A stretch of 64,000 nt of DNA, from positions 303,927 through 367,926 of the forward strand of contig NZ_JACDUT010000002.1 in the NCBI RefSeq assembly GCF_013761245.1. Reading direction: 5' to 3'. Source of the stretch: Thermaerobacillus caldiproteolyticus (GTDB lineage Bacteria > Bacillota > Bacilli > Bacillales > Anoxybacillaceae). Shown here piece by piece: positions 1 to 10,298 of the stretch; position 1 is the stretch's first letter; the number at the start of each line of letters is the position of its first letter. Position numbers and translations under genes: made by a program. The notes beneath the pieces are model-generated. The model did no database searches. It was given only the letters and a program-made list of their open reading frames with translations, and was not told where the DNA came from.

Positions 1-129
1 TTTATGAGGGCACTATGCCAGCTAGGATTTCAAGAAACATTGGTTTCTCCACTCATGCTTCTTTATGCTCAGCAGCTACCGGGAAAGCGAAATCGATTAT
101 TCGGTATCGCTGACCCTGCACTCGGCTGA
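1..129 (+). CDS. C-terminal end of an unidentified protein (5' truncated)
   Basis: Frame 1 is open from the window edge to a TGA at 127-129 and encodes 42 residues ending ...GKRNRLFGIADPALG. The composition looks coding, but I do not recognise the family and the start lies outside the window. It is followed by a 67-bp gap and the broken EamA gene on the same strand. Confidence 0.4.
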   Translation, partial: FMRALCQLGFQETLVSPLMLLYAQQLPGKRNRLFGIADPALG

Positions 130-196
130 TCACTTTTCCCATGAGATGAAAAAGAGTAGGATTCATGTAGAGAGATGATAGAGTAGGATAAAAAGG

Positions 197-1072
197 ATGA
201 CAAAGCAGCAGGAAGGAAAGTATTACATTCTATTACTAATCACCAGTTTGTTATGGGACGGGAATTTTGTCGCCGGTAAATTTCTTGTCGGTCATACGAC
301 ATCGTTCGTTTTGCCGGAAATGCGTTGGTTTGTAGCTGTCTCCTGCCTCATTCCGCTCGTTTGGTGGAAAGAAAAACAGTTGTTGTTTCCAAAACAAGTG
401 CTTTTTCCGCTTATATGGATGGAACTTACCGGTGTTATGTTATTTAATCTCTTGATGTTTAAGGCGCTTGAATATACGTCTGCCGATAATGTCGGGCTTT
501 TGTCCACATTAAATCCCGTTTCAATTGCGGTGGTTTCTTATTTTATCGGCAAGGAAACATTGACGCTAAAGCAAAAAATCGCGATGTTCATTTCGTTTGT
601 CGACGTTATGATCGTCATGGTAATTGACAAACACTCTCTCATTTTCAATTGAATATCGGAGATGTATTTATGCTAGGACCGTTGCGGTATAGGGGCTTTA
701 TTCGTTGTTTGCGAAACAAGCAATGCAGTTTGTTTCTGCATTCAAGGCAACGTTATGGCCGGGCATCTTCGGCGCAGCGATACTCGCGCCGTTTCCCGTT
801 TCCACTTTCACCGTTCACGAATCTTCGTTCTCTTTTTGGCTTGCCTTTCTATATTCCAGCGTAGGTGCTACCGTGTTGGCAATGATGTTTTGGAATATCA
901 GATTCAACATATTGGCATTACAAAATCGGGAATGTTCTTATTTTTACATCGATTCTTGCCTATATTACTGCAAGAATCGATGTATCCTTTGCAATTTATC
1001 GGAAGTATGATTGTCATTGCTGGGGTCATTCTTTTTACTGCGAAACCATTACATCCCCCCTCTTCCGATTAA
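197..1072 (+). pseudogene. EamA/DMT-family membrane transporter, broken by frameshifts
   Basis: The family exports small metabolites through ten membrane helices made of two EamA repeats. Residues 1-151 (frame 2, 197-652) hold the first repeat (SLLWDGNFVAGKFLVG start, then ALEYTSADNVGLLSTLNPV). The second repeat is split: NIGDVFMLG in frame 1 from 649, then GLYSLFAKQAMQ to VLAMMFWN in frame 3, where a TAG stands at the usual Trp of the AVxGLYS motif, then QFIGSMIVIAGVILFTAKP back in frame 2 up to the TAA at 1072. At least three frame changes and one nonsense codon are needed to rebuild one protein of about 290 residues, so this is a decayed gene rather than several small genes. Confidence 0.85.
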
Positions 1073-1084
1073 GGGGAAGAGGGA
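1047..1084. terminator. Hairpin between the transporter pseudogene and mtnD
   Basis: A GC-rich inverted repeat (CCCTCTTCC / GGAAGAGGG around GATTAAGG) sits between the convergent ends of the pseudogene and mtnD. Neither strand has a clear T-run, so termination activity is uncertain. Confidence 0.4.
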
Positions 1085-1090
1085 TGGTTG

Positions 1091-1624
1091 TTACGCGTTG
1101 ATTCCTTCTTTTTCGTAAATCGGCACCCATCCTTCTGTTGTGACAAAAATGCGAATCGCGACTACGCGGCGATCTTCTTGCAATGTAAAATAGTGGCGTG
1201 TATTTTCTGGAACGGAAATTAAATCGCCAGGATTTAATTCGACATCAAAAAATTTTCCGTCTTTTCCTTGAATCGCAAATACGCCGTGGCCGCTGACGAT
1301 AAAGCGCACCTCATCATCTGTATGATGATGTTCGCGCTTAAAGTTTTCGAGCAATTGATCTAGGTTCGGTGTATTTTCGGATAAGGAAATAACGTCTTGC
1401 GCTTTATAGCCGCGGCGTGCAGAAATATCTGCAATTTCGTCTTTAAATGTCTCTAAAATTTCATTTTTTTCTTCATCCGTAAGTAAATATTTTTCGCGTA
1501 AATGTTCTGGGAGTTTGTTGATATCCCATTTTTCGTAAATAACCCCTTGCTCCTCTAAAAATTTGACTACTTCTTCTTCAGTGATAATTCTTTCATTTGT
1601 TTCATGAAAACGAATCGTTGCCAT
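1091..1624 (-). CDS. mtnD: Acireductone dioxygenase (methionine salvage)
   Basis: 177 residues. It catalyses oxygen-dependent cleavage of the acireductone 1,2-dihydroxy-5-(methylthio)pent-1-en-3-one to the 2-keto acid of methionine plus formate (Fe form). It has a cupin fold: the metal ligands of the ARD family are visible as HHHTDDEVRF near residues 99-108 and a later His in NTRHYF. The length is typical. It is the last gene of mtnW-X-B-D, 41 bp after mtnB, with its own AGGAGG site 8 bp before the ATG. SAM-I control through the leader upstream of mtnW is expected. MtnE aminates its product to methionine. Confidence 0.96.
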   Translation of the reverse strand: MATIRFHETNERIITEEEVVKFLEEQGVIYEKWDINKLPEHLREKYLLTDEEKNEILETFKDEIADISARRGYKAQDVISLSENTPNLDQLLENFKREHHHTDDEVRFIVSGHGVFAIQGKDGKFFDVELNPGDLISVPENTRHYFTLQEDRRVVAIRIFVTTEGWVPIYEKEGINA

Positions 1625-1665
1625 CTTCTCTTCCTCCTAAAAATTTTTTTTATAAAAAAGGGATT

Positions 1666-2295
1666 TTAGGCGAACGCCTTTGCTCCCTTTAGCAACAGTA
1701 GCTTGATGTGATAGCTAAATAAAAACTCGCACGCTTCTAAAAACTTTTTTGCTTCAAACGCATTTCGCCCCCATACAGTAATGCCGTGATTACGAATGAG
1801 AACCGCACCTGCGTCATCGTTAACATGTTGGGCGAACTCTTTCGCCAGCGTCGGAATATGGGCGTAATTGTTAATAATCGGAATGCGAATAACAGCATCT
1901 TCTTCCCAAAGACCGAACGCCTTAATAATTTCTTGTCCGGTAAACACGACTTCCCTGTTGTCACCGTATAATTCGGAAATGACGTTATTATCGATCGTGT
2001 GGACATGGAGGCTGCAGCCTGCGTTTGTTTTTTTGTAAATTTCCACATGCAAAAGCGTTTCCGCTGATGGTTTCAAATGCGTTTCTTCCGCTGGATTACC
2101 GAGCGCATCCACAAGAAGAAAATCTTCATCAGTTTGCTTTCGTTTATCTTTTCCGCTCGCGGTAACAAGAAAGGTGAGCGGGTCATCGGTTACTTTGATC
2201 GATAAGTTACCGCTTGTCGCAAAGAACCAATCGCGGGCTGCTAACTCCGCCTTCACATCAGCAAGCTCCCTCCATTTTTTCACAAGAGAACTCAT
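1666..2295 (-). CDS. mtnB: Methylthioribulose-1-phosphate dehydratase
   Basis: 209 residues of the class II aldolase/adducin family. It dehydrates 5-methylthioribulose-1-phosphate to 2,3-diketo-5-methylthiopentyl-1-phosphate. Zinc-ligand histidines are visible in [10 protein letters not shown] and in [10 protein letters not shown], as in the family. Its ATG overlaps the mtnX stop by 4 bp (ATGA), which implies translational coupling. It supplies the substrate of MtnW, encoded earlier in the same operon. No anomaly seen. Confidence 0.95.
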   Translation of the reverse strand: MSSLVKKWRELADVKAELAARDWFFATSGNLSIKVTDDPLTFLVTASGKDKRKQTDEDFLLVDALGNPAEETHLKPSAETLLHVEIYKKTNAGCSLHVHTIDNNVISELYGDNREVVFTGQEIIKAFGLWEEDAVIRIPIINNYAHIPTLAKEFAQHVNDDAGAVLIRNHGITVWGRNAFEAKKFLEACEFLFSYHIKLLLLKGAKAFA

Positions 2296-2951
2296 ACTCT
2301 CACCTCCATCTTCTCAAGAACATCAATCACATCAAAAAACGTTGTAAATGGTGTATGGGAAATACTAAGTTCATTGCATTTTTCCAGTAAGAAATCGCGA
2401 GCAATGACATGATCGGCTAATTTTGCCGCTGCCAAATCGGTAATGGAATCGCCGATGACGATATTGAATGCATCAGGTTTTGATAGCTTCCGTAACAGCG
2501 ATGGTTTGCAACAGCCACAACCGTTATGACAATGCTCATCACACGAATATGGCCAAACAATTTGAATCGTTTCCCCGCTAAAATCGGAACCGTTGCAGAA
2601 AATGAATTCTTTTTCGATAAGCCCGTCAAGAAGCGGATAGACGAAAAAATCGATGCCACCGCTCACGACATACAGAGGAATGCCGTGTTGTTTTGTAAAA
2701 GCGACAAATTCACGAAAGCCGTCACGGATACGTGCCGTTTGCAAAATAAAGTCCGTAATCTCTTCCTTCAATCTCGAAGGAAGAAGGGAAAACATTTTTC
2801 CGACACCTTCTTGAACGGTCAGGCGCTGTGCTAGTACATCGTCTTTTAGCGTTTCCCATTCTGGCGGGGCAAACTGTTTCATAATCGCGACGATATTGTC
2901 GCTATTTGTAATCGTTCCGTCGAAATCGCAAAAAAGGATTGGCTTTTTCAT
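2292..2951 (-). CDS. mtnX: 2-hydroxy-3-keto-5-methylthiopentenyl-1-phosphate phosphatase
   Basis: 219 residues from the chosen ATG. It is a HAD-superfamily phosphatase that dephosphorylates the MtnW product to the acireductone. HAD motif I is [13 protein letters not shown] near the N-terminus (nucleophile Asp and general-acid Asp), motif II lies in VVSGGIDFF, and the motif III/IV region is [13 protein letters not shown] CxxH/C-rich stretch ([12 protein letters not shown]) is typical of bacterial MtnX. The longer open frame adds eight residues upstream, but the ATG at 2951 overlaps the mtnW stop as ATGA and fits the family N-terminus [12 protein letters not shown], so it is preferred. Confidence 0.95.
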   Translation of the reverse strand: MKKPILFCDFDGTITNSDNIVAIMKQFAPPEWETLKDDVLAQRLTVQEGVGKMFSLLPSRLKEEITDFILQTARIRDGFREFVAFTKQHGIPLYVVSGGIDFFVYPLLDGLIEKEFIFCNGSDFSGETIQIVWPYSCDEHCHNGCGCCKPSLLRKLSKPDAFNIVIGDSITDLAAAKLADHVIARDFLLEKCNELSISHTPFTTFFDVIDVLEKMEVRV

Positions 2952-4192
2952 ACTGTCACCTCGTGAGCACCCCATAAAGCAATTGCCTTTTGCAGTGCCT
3001 CACTATCTTTAGCGGCATCTTGAAGCGGTCTTCCTGCTAACACCGCATCAATGGCTGCGCAGAACGCTTTTCCTCCGCCTTCTGCTCCATCCGGGTGACC
3101 ATGTACCCCGCCGCCTGCATTAATAACACTGTCGATGCCGAAATCGCGAATTAAAAGCGGTACTAGTCTCGGATGAATCCCCGCTGATGGAACCGGGAAC
3201 GCTCGTTTCAATTGCTCATCTTCCTTCGTTAACTCAGCAGCAATGCCAAGCGCTTCTCCTCTATCAAGGGCAACGCTTCCATACGGTGATGGGAAAAGCG
3301 CAAAATCTGCTCCAGCAAGACGAAGCAATTTCCCAAGCAATAGCGGGCTCTTAATTCCATAAAATTCCGATGGTGTTAGCGCGCCGCTGATTGCCGGATG
3401 CGCCATAATTGGAATTGAAATGTCCTCATCTTCACGCAAACCTTGCAATACATCTAATCCATAAGCGAACACGTTAAAAAGAAGCACATCGGCATCTAGC
3501 TCCACTGCCCGCTTCGCTTTTTCTTTCAACTCGAACGTTTTCCCTGTTAAATTGACAGCGTACAATATTTTCTTTCCCGTTTTTTCGTATATATCGTTTA
3601 ACACCGTTTTTCCGGCAGCGATTCGCTTTTCAAACGGAGTTAAGTCATTTTCAAACAAAATTTCGTCATCTTTGACAAGATCAACTCCACCGAGTGCCTG
3701 TTGTTTTAACTGTTCCGACAAATAATGCAAATCGCGCCCGATAACGCCTTTAAAAATGCTCATGAGAAGCGGGCGATCATACACGCCAACTTTTTCGCGA
3801 ATCCCGTCAATTCCAAAGCATGGACCAGGAAACTGCTTTTTCAATTCATCGGAAAATGTCATATCGATTAGCTTCACTTCTCCATCGAGCGATAGCTTGC
3901 CAAACACCGTTGTCAATATCGCCGGCAAATCAGCACTGAAATTGACGCTTGGATAAGCAATACGGACAAGCCCTCGCTTCACGCGTTTGCCGAGATACTC
4001 ATTCACCCGCTCACTTTCTTCTATCTGTGTGACGCTGACGACAACCCCTTTATGTTTTCGTAATTGTTCTTGCTCTAACAGCGGCAAATCGGTCCAAGAA
4101 CCAACGGTGAGGCCAAGAGCAATCCCTTCTGCTTTTTTCTCTAAATCTTTCTCATCATGAATGAGATATGTGGCAATTACTTGACTCATCAT
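2948..4192 (-). CDS. mtnW: 2,3-diketo-5-methylthiopentyl-1-phosphate enolase (RuBisCO-like protein)
   Basis: 414 residues. This is a form IV RuBisCO-like enolase that tautomerises 2,3-diketo-5-methylthiopentyl-1-phosphate and does not fix CO2. The active-site loop [10 protein letters not shown] holds the lysine equivalent to the carbamylated Lys of RuBisCO. PSAGIHP and [15 protein letters not shown] match the phosphate-binding and loop regions of B. subtilis MtnW. Two in-frame ATGs (4192 and 4189) follow an AGAGGG site; either could be used. It is the first gene of the mtnW-X-B-D operon, directly downstream of an S-box riboswitch and its terminator. Confidence 0.96.
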   Translation of the reverse strand: MMSQVIATYLIHDEKDLEKKAEGIALGLTVGSWTDLPLLEQEQLRKHKGVVVSVTQIEESERVNEYLGKRVKRGLVRIAYPSVNFSADLPAILTTVFGKLSLDGEVKLIDMTFSDELKKQFPGPCFGIDGIREKVGVYDRPLLMSIFKGVIGRDLHYLSEQLKQQALGGVDLVKDDEILFENDLTPFEKRIAAGKTVLNDIYEKTGKKILYAVNLTGKTFELKEKAKRAVELDADVLLFNVFAYGLDVLQGLREDEDISIPIMAHPAISGALTPSEFYGIKSPLLLGKLLRLAGADFALFPSPYGSVALDRGEALGIAAELTKEDEQLKRAFPVPSAGIHPRLVPLLIRDFGIDSVINAGGGVHGHPDGAEGGGKAFCAAIDAVLAGRPLQDAAKDSEALQKAIALWGAHEVTV

Positions 4193-4216
4193 CTGTCCCT
4201 CTTTCTAAGCATCAAT

Positions 4217-4242
4217 AAAAAAACCTCTTCATAAGAAGAGGC
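4217..4242 (-). terminator. SAM-I riboswitch expression platform terminator (mtnW leader)
   Basis: Minus strand: CCTCTTC, loop TTAT, GAAGAGG, then seven T. It lies between the aptamer and the mtnW ribosome site, as expected for SAM-dependent transcription termination. Confidence 0.93.
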
Positions 4243-4255
4243 TAGATGTTCAGAC

Positions 4256-4366
4256 TCTTCTTATCTCTCAGCATATCGCTGCAAGAATTAGCACCGTGCT
4301 TAACAACTGTTAAGTCGGTTGCCGGGCTTCATTGGGCTCGTCCCTCCACCTACTCTTGATAAGAAT
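4256..4366 (-). ncRNA. SAM-I (S-box) riboswitch of mtnW-X-B-D
   Basis: The minus strand shows the S-box core in order: P1 5' strand TTCTTATC followed by AAGAG, then GAGGGACGAGCCC, AATGAAGCCCGGCAACC, a short P3, AGCACGGTGCTAAT, P4, and the 3' P1 strand GATAAGAA. Binding of SAM should favour the terminator at 4217-4242 and shut off the operon. P3 is a short ordinary hairpin here, unlike the mtnK leader. Confidence 0.95.
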
Positions 4367-4420
4367 GCTTGAATCATGTATTCACTTTTCGAAATTTTCG
4401 CGGTAGTAAATTTAATTTGA

Positions 4421-4449
4421 ATTATGACAGGGATTTTCAACTATGTCAA
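4421..4449 (-). promoter_or_regulatory. SigA-type promoter for the mtnW leader
   Basis: Minus strand: TTGACA (4449-4444), 17-bp spacer, CATAAT (4426-4421). It starts immediately after the mtnE stop codon and reads into the S-box leader about 50 bp downstream. Confidence 0.65.
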
Positions 4450-5637
4450 TCATTTTTTTACGGCATGGAAAAGACCAAGCTTGGCAACGCGTTGTGCAGC
4501 TTCTTCTAAGCGCTCTTCACTCGTCAATAGACCGACGCGTACATACCCTTCTCCATGTTCCCCAAATCCGATTCCTGGGGCAACAACGACATGAGCTTTT
4601 TCAAGCAGGAAATCAGCAAATCGCTCCGATGTCCAGCCGTTCGGTACAGGTAACCACGCAAAAAACGAACCAGCTGGTGCTGTGACATCCCATCCGATTT
4701 GTTGAAGCGCCTTTACAAGTGTGTTCCGTCGCGATTCGTATAACGAAACAAGCTCTTTTACGCAATCTTGTGAAGAAAGAAGCGCGGTTGCTGCCGCCTC
4801 TTGAATCGCACCAAACAAGCTGACGTATAAATGATCTTGCAACAAGTTAATCGCTTCAATCACACTTTCATTCCCAACGGCAAATCCAACGCGCCAACCA
4901 GCCATATTATACGTTTTCGAGAACGTATAAATTTCAATACCGACGTCTTTGGCCCCTTTCGCCTGAAGAAAACTGATCGGTTTTTTCCCGTCAAATCCGA
5001 TCGCTCCATAAGCAAAATCGTGTACGACGCAAATATCGTGTTTCGCCGCAAACAAAGCCGTTTCCTCAAAAAACTCTTTTGTCGCCACCGCACCGGTCGG
5101 ATTGTTTGGATAGTTTAAAAACATTAACTTTGCCTTTTCCACTACGTCTTTCGACAGCTCACCGTAATCCGGCAAAAACTTGTTTTGCGCGCGAAGCGGC
5201 ATCATTGCCATTTCTGCTCGCGCTAAAGCGACACCCGACCAATAATCCGGATACCCCGGATCTGGAACGAGAACGACATCCCCCGGATTTAATAAACATT
5301 GTGGAATCTCCACAAGCCCTGCTTTTCCCCCAAATAAAATAGCGACTTCTTTTTCCGGGTCAAGCTTCACCCCATATTCGCGTTCATAAAAGGCAGCGAC
5401 CGCCTCTTTGAAAAACGAGTAACCGCGAAACGGCGAATATTTATGATAACGCGGATTAGCCACTGCCTTTTGCAGCGCCTCAACAATATGGGACGGCGTC
5501 GGTTGGTCAGGATTTCCTTGGCCGAGATTAATGACATCATGCCCTTGTGCAATGACGTTTCCCACTTTGTCAACGAGCGAAGCAAAAAACTGCTTCGGAA
5601 GGCTCTGTAATAGTTCTGATTGTACAAAATGTTTCAT
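4450..5637 (-). CDS. mtnE: PLP-dependent aminotransferase making methionine from its keto acid
   Basis: 395 residues, fold-type I class I/II aminotransferase like B. subtilis MtnE (YkrV). It transaminates 4-methylthio-2-oxobutyrate to methionine as the last step of salvage. The PLP lysine is in TFSKTYNMAGWRVG, and the cofactor-ring pocket NYPNNPTGAV and the carboxylate-binding arginine region YVRVGLL are present. It is divergent from mtnU with a 96-bp gap that holds its own promoter. No S-box precedes it. Assignment to MtnE rather than another aromatic or PatA-type aminotransferase rests on context. Confidence 0.88.
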   Translation of the reverse strand: MKHFVQSELLQSLPKQFFASLVDKVGNVIAQGHDVINLGQGNPDQPTPSHIVEALQKAVANPRYHKYSPFRGYSFFKEAVAAFYEREYGVKLDPEKEVAILFGGKAGLVEIPQCLLNPGDVVLVPDPGYPDYWSGVALARAEMAMMPLRAQNKFLPDYGELSKDVVEKAKLMFLNYPNNPTGAVATKEFFEETALFAAKHDICVVHDFAYGAIGFDGKKPISFLQAKGAKDVGIEIYTFSKTYNMAGWRVGFAVGNESVIEAINLLQDHLYVSLFGAIQEAAATALLSSQDCVKELVSLYESRRNTLVKALQQIGWDVTAPAGSFFAWLPVPNGWTSERFADFLLEKAHVVVAPGIGFGEHGEGYVRVGLLTSEERLEEAAQRVAKLGLFHAVKK

Positions 5638-5679
5638 CGCTTACACCTACTCAAAAATTTCTTGAAATTCTAGTCAAAC

Positions 5680-5708
5680 ATCATATATCGTAAAAATCAA
5701 AATGTAAA
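5680..5708 (-). promoter_or_regulatory. SigA-type promoter of mtnE
   Basis: Minus strand: TTTACA (5708-5703), 17-bp spacer, TATGAT (5685-5680), about 43 bp before the mtnE ATG. Confidence 0.6.
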
Positions 5709-5733
5709 GTTAAAATTTTTGAGGTGAACGATC

Positions 5734-6549
5734 ATGACATTAAAAATCTCTTGTCTCCAGCTTAACATTGCCTTTGGCGATCCAGCTGAAAATCAACAGC
5801 GTGTTCAAACCGAAGTAGAAAAGCTCTCTGCCCAACGCCCTGACATCATCGTTCTTCCAGAATTATGGACGACCGGATATGATTTAACGCGCCTTGATGA
5901 AATTGCTGATGAAGACGGGGCGCACACAAAAGCGTTCATTAGCGAGCTTGCACGTTTGCATCACATCAACATTGTAGCTGGTTCCATCGCCAAAAAAACA
6001 AAAGACGGAATTACGAATACGATGTACATCGCCAATCGAAACGGCGACATCGTAGGCGAATATAGTAAACTTCATCTTTTCCAACTTATGGACGAACACC
6101 TTTACTTGCAATCTGGAGAAGCACCGGGATTGTTTACTCTTGAAAACACGTTATGTGCTGGCGTTATTTGTTATGACATTCGCTTTCCGGAATGGATTCG
6201 CGTTCATACTGTACAAGGAGCAGAAATATTATTTGTCGTTGCAGAATGGCCTTTACCCCGCCTTCATCATTGGCGCACGCTACTTCAAGCTCGTGCCATC
6301 GAAAACCAATGTTACGTTATCGCCTGCAATCGTGCCGGTCACGACCCGAATAATACGTTCGCCGGACATTCTCTCATCGTCGATCCGTGGGGAGAAATAC
6401 TGGCAGAAGCAAAAGAAGAACCTTGTCCACTCACCGCCGAAATCGACTTGCAAAAAGTCAAACAAGTACGCAAACAAATTCCGATTTTTAGCGATCGTCG
6501 TCCAGAGCACTACATTACGAGTGAAAAAAATTTTCCAAAAAAGTATTGA
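5734..6549 (+). CDS. mtnU: Carbon-nitrogen hydrolase, likely omega-amidase of the salvage pathway
   Basis: 271 residues of the nitrilase superfamily. The Glu-Lys-Cys triad is visible as LPELWTTGYD (Glu near residue 43), YSKLHLF (Lys) and VICYDIRFPE (Cys near residue 146). In B. subtilis the ykrU/mtnU neighbour is assigned as an omega-amidase that hydrolyses the alpha-ketoglutaramate left by glutamine-dependent transamination, which would pull the MtnE reaction forward. Start chosen at the ATG behind GAGGTGA. It is divergent from mtnE. Substrate not proven by sequence. Confidence 0.88.
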   Translation: MTLKISCLQLNIAFGDPAENQQRVQTEVEKLSAQRPDIIVLPELWTTGYDLTRLDEIADEDGAHTKAFISELARLHHINIVAGSIAKKTKDGITNTMYIANRNGDIVGEYSKLHLFQLMDEHLYLQSGEAPGLFTLENTLCAGVICYDIRFPEWIRVHTVQGAEILFVVAEWPLPRLHHWRTLLQARAIENQCYVIACNRAGHDPNNTFAGHSLIVDPWGEILAEAKEEPCPLTAEIDLQKVKQVRKQIPIFSDRRPEHYITSEKNFPKKY

Positions 6550-6575
6550 CAACATCGCCAATTACGATGTATGAT
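6546..6575 (+). promoter_or_regulatory. SigA-type promoter upstream of the mtnK leader
   Basis: TTGACA (6546-6551), 18-bp spacer, TATGAT (6570-6575), overlapping the mtnU stop. A second -10-like TATACT at 6638-6643 lies closer to the aptamer but has a poor -35, so either or both could start the leader RNA. Confidence 0.6.
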
Positions 6576-6655
6576 TCGAATCAAACGCAAAACAATCAAC
6601 AAATTGCAACAATAATGAAAATTTGAACAAAATCGAATATACTTACTGATAAACA

Positions 6656-8090
<1,435 letters not shown>

Positions 8091-8107
8091 ACGAAAGGAA
8101 GAAACAT

Positions 8108-9178
8108 ATGACTGAACGATTCATCATTCCACGTTCGGTTGAATGGAACGATACGCATATCACTATTTTAAATCAACAAAAATTACCTTCAGAGACAGAA
8201 TATTTGGAATTAAAAGAAATTAGCGATATATGGGATGCAATTGCAACGCTGAAAGTTCGTGGAGCGCCCGCGATCGGTATTACGGCTGCCTACGGGCTCG
8301 CCCTCGCCGCTCAACGTTACAAGGCAAGTTCGATAGACGAATTTAAGCAGCAGCTTCAAAAAGACCGCGACTATTTAGCAAGCTCGCGCCCAACGGCCGT
8401 TAACTTGTTTTGGGCACTAAATCGCCTTGTATCAAGCATTGAAAACGCTACTTCTGTTAACGAAGCGAAAACAACGCTCATTCACGAGGCAATTCGCATC
8501 CAAGTAGAGGATGAAGACGTATGCCGCCGCATCGGGGAGCATGCACTATCTCTCTTTCAAGATGGCGACCGCATCCTAACAATTTGCAATGCCGGTTCCA
8601 TCGCTACCGCCCGCTACGGTACGGCACTCGCTCCATTTTATCTGGCAAAAGAAAAAGGCATTCACCTTCACGTGTTTGCCTCAGAAACACGCCCTGTTCT
8701 GCAAGGAGCGAGACTCACAACATGGGAGCTCATGCAAGCCGGCATTGACGTTACACTCATTACAGATAATATGGCAGCGCAAACGATTCACGCCAAAAAC
8801 ATTACGGCAATCATCGTCGGTGCGGACCGAATTGCCGCAAACGGAGATACCGCCAATAAAATCGGTACATTTGGCCTTGCGTTATTAGCGAAATCATTCG
8901 GTATTCCGTTTTACGTTGCTGCACCGTTATCAACGATCGATTTAGCAACTAAAACGGGAAAGGACATTCCGATTGAAGAACGAAATCCAGAGGAAGTCAC
9001 ACATATCGCCGGTACACGCATTGCTCCTGAAGGGGTGAACGTCTACAATCCAGCTTTTGACGTAACCCCTCACGAACTTATTACTGCGATTATTACCGAA
9101 AAAGGGATTATTAGCGGCAACTATGAAGCAGCATTACCAGCATTGTTCGAGGGGGGCGAAACAAGTGAAACGATTTAA
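8108..9178 (+). CDS. mtnA: Methylthioribose-1-phosphate isomerase
   Basis: 356 residues of the aldose-ketose isomerase family related to eIF2B. It isomerises methylthioribose-1-phosphate to methylthioribulose-1-phosphate. The [13 protein letters not shown] motif, the catalytic Cys in [13 protein letters not shown] and the catalytic Asp in [16 protein letters not shown] are intact. It follows mtnK by 17 bp and overlaps the next gene by 14 bp, indicating one transcript with the ABC importer. Confidence 0.96.
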   Translation: MTERFIIPRSVEWNDTHITILNQQKLPSETEYLELKEISDIWDAIATLKVRGAPAIGITAAYGLALAAQRYKASSIDEFKQQLQKDRDYLASSRPTAVNLFWALNRLVSSIENATSVNEAKTTLIHEAIRIQVEDEDVCRRIGEHALSLFQDGDRILTICNAGSIATARYGTALAPFYLAKEKGIHLHVFASETRPVLQGARLTTWELMQAGIDVTLITDNMAAQTIHAKNITAIIVGADRIAANGDTANKIGTFGLALLAKSFGIPFYVAAPLSTIDLATKTGKDIPIEERNPEEVTHIAGTRIAPEGVNVYNPAFDVTPHELITAIITEKGIISGNYEAALPALFEGGETSETI

Positions 9179-10298
9179 AATATTTTTTATTGCTGCCTTG
9201 TTATTTGGCATCATGCTCAGCGGCTGCACAAACGAACAGGATGCCGTAAGCAGCGAGCCAGCCAAACAACAAGAAACATCCAAAAAAACAGAGACAACAA
9301 CGACAGCAACAGAACAGGCAGACATTCCTGCCAAACTCAAAAAGCCGATAAAAATCGCGGCCATTATGCAAATGTCTATCGGTACATTTTCTTCCCAGTA
9401 CATTGCCGGAGTGAAAGAACAAGTGCAAAAATTCGGCGGTGAAGTGCAAATCTACAACGCTGACAATGATTTAACGAAAATGGCTTCATATGTGGAAACG
9501 GCAATTACACAAAATGTCGATGCAATTTTGTTAGACCATGGGCGTGCCGATGCGTTGCAAGGCCCGGTGGAAAAAGCAGTCGCTAAAGGAATTCCTGTCG
9601 TGGCGTTCGATAACGATTTAAACGTACCAGGCGTCACCGTCATCGACCAAGATGATTACAGCTTAGCATGGAAAACGTTAAAAACATTAGCCGAAGACTT
9701 AAATGGAGAAGGACAAATCGTCACTATTTGGGTCGGCGGATTTACCCCAATGGAGCGACGCCACGTCATTTACGATGCGTTCAAAAAACGGTATCCGAAC
9801 ATTAAAGAAGTCGCCAAATTCGGCACAGCAAGCTCTAATACGGCATTAGATACACAAACGCAAATGGAAGCAATTTTAAAAAAATATCCAAATAAAGGCG
9901 ATATTGATGCCGTCTTTGCGACATGGGATGAATTTGCAAAAGGGGCAACGCGCGCAATTCAACAAGCAGGCCGCAACGAAATTAAAGTGTACGGCATCGA
10001 CTTAAGCGATGAAGATTTACAAATGATCCAGCAATCAAGTAGCCCATGGGTCGCAACAACTGCGACTGATCCAGCGGAAGTTGGGCGCGTGCAAGTTCGA
10101 TTTGCTTACCAAAAAATCGCCGGTGAAAAAACGCCAAATATTTATTCCCTTGAGCCACACTTAGTCAAAAAATCTGACTTACCAAACAAACAAATCTCGA
10201 TGAACGATCTTCATAATTACATTACTGGCTGGGGACAGTCTAATGTCGCCGTCTCTCCTTGGATGAAAACGTTAGAAGAACAGGTGAAAAACAAATGA
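9165..10298 (+). CDS. Sugar-type ABC transporter substrate-binding lipoprotein (candidate methylthioribose receptor)
   Basis: 377 residues from a GTG 6 bp after a GAGGGGGG site. A signal peptide ends in a lipobox (IMLSGC), then an acidic, Thr-rich linker, then a periplasmic-binding-protein class I fold (RbsB-like: [59 protein letters not shown]). The start lies inside mtnA, and the ATPase gene overlaps its stop by 4 bp. The family binds pentoses and related furanoses. The position behind mtnK-mtnA under one S-box points to methylthioribose as ligand; this is inference. Confidence 0.85.
   Translation: MKRFKIFFIAALLFGIMLSGCTNEQDAVSSEPAKQQETSKKTETTTTATEQADIPAKLKKPIKIAAIMQMSIGTFSSQYIAGVKEQVQKFGGEVQIYNADNDLTKMASYVETAITQNVDAILLDHGRADALQGPVEKAVAKGIPVVAFDNDLNVPGVTVIDQDDYSLAWKTLKTLAEDLNGEGQIVTIWVGGFTPMERRHVIYDAFKKRYPNIKEVAKFGTASSNTALDTQTQMEAILKKYPNKGDIDAVFATWDEFAKGATRAIQQAGRNEIKVYGIDLSDEDLQMIQQSSSPWVATTATDPAEVGRVQVRFAYQKIAGEKTPNIYSLEPHLVKKSDLPNKQISMNDLHNYITGWGQSNVAVSPWMKTLEEQVKNK

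Noticed and set aside
705..1072. Two separate small genes after the EamA N-terminus
   Set aside because: Both frames are fragments of the second EamA repeat; treated as one pseudogene.
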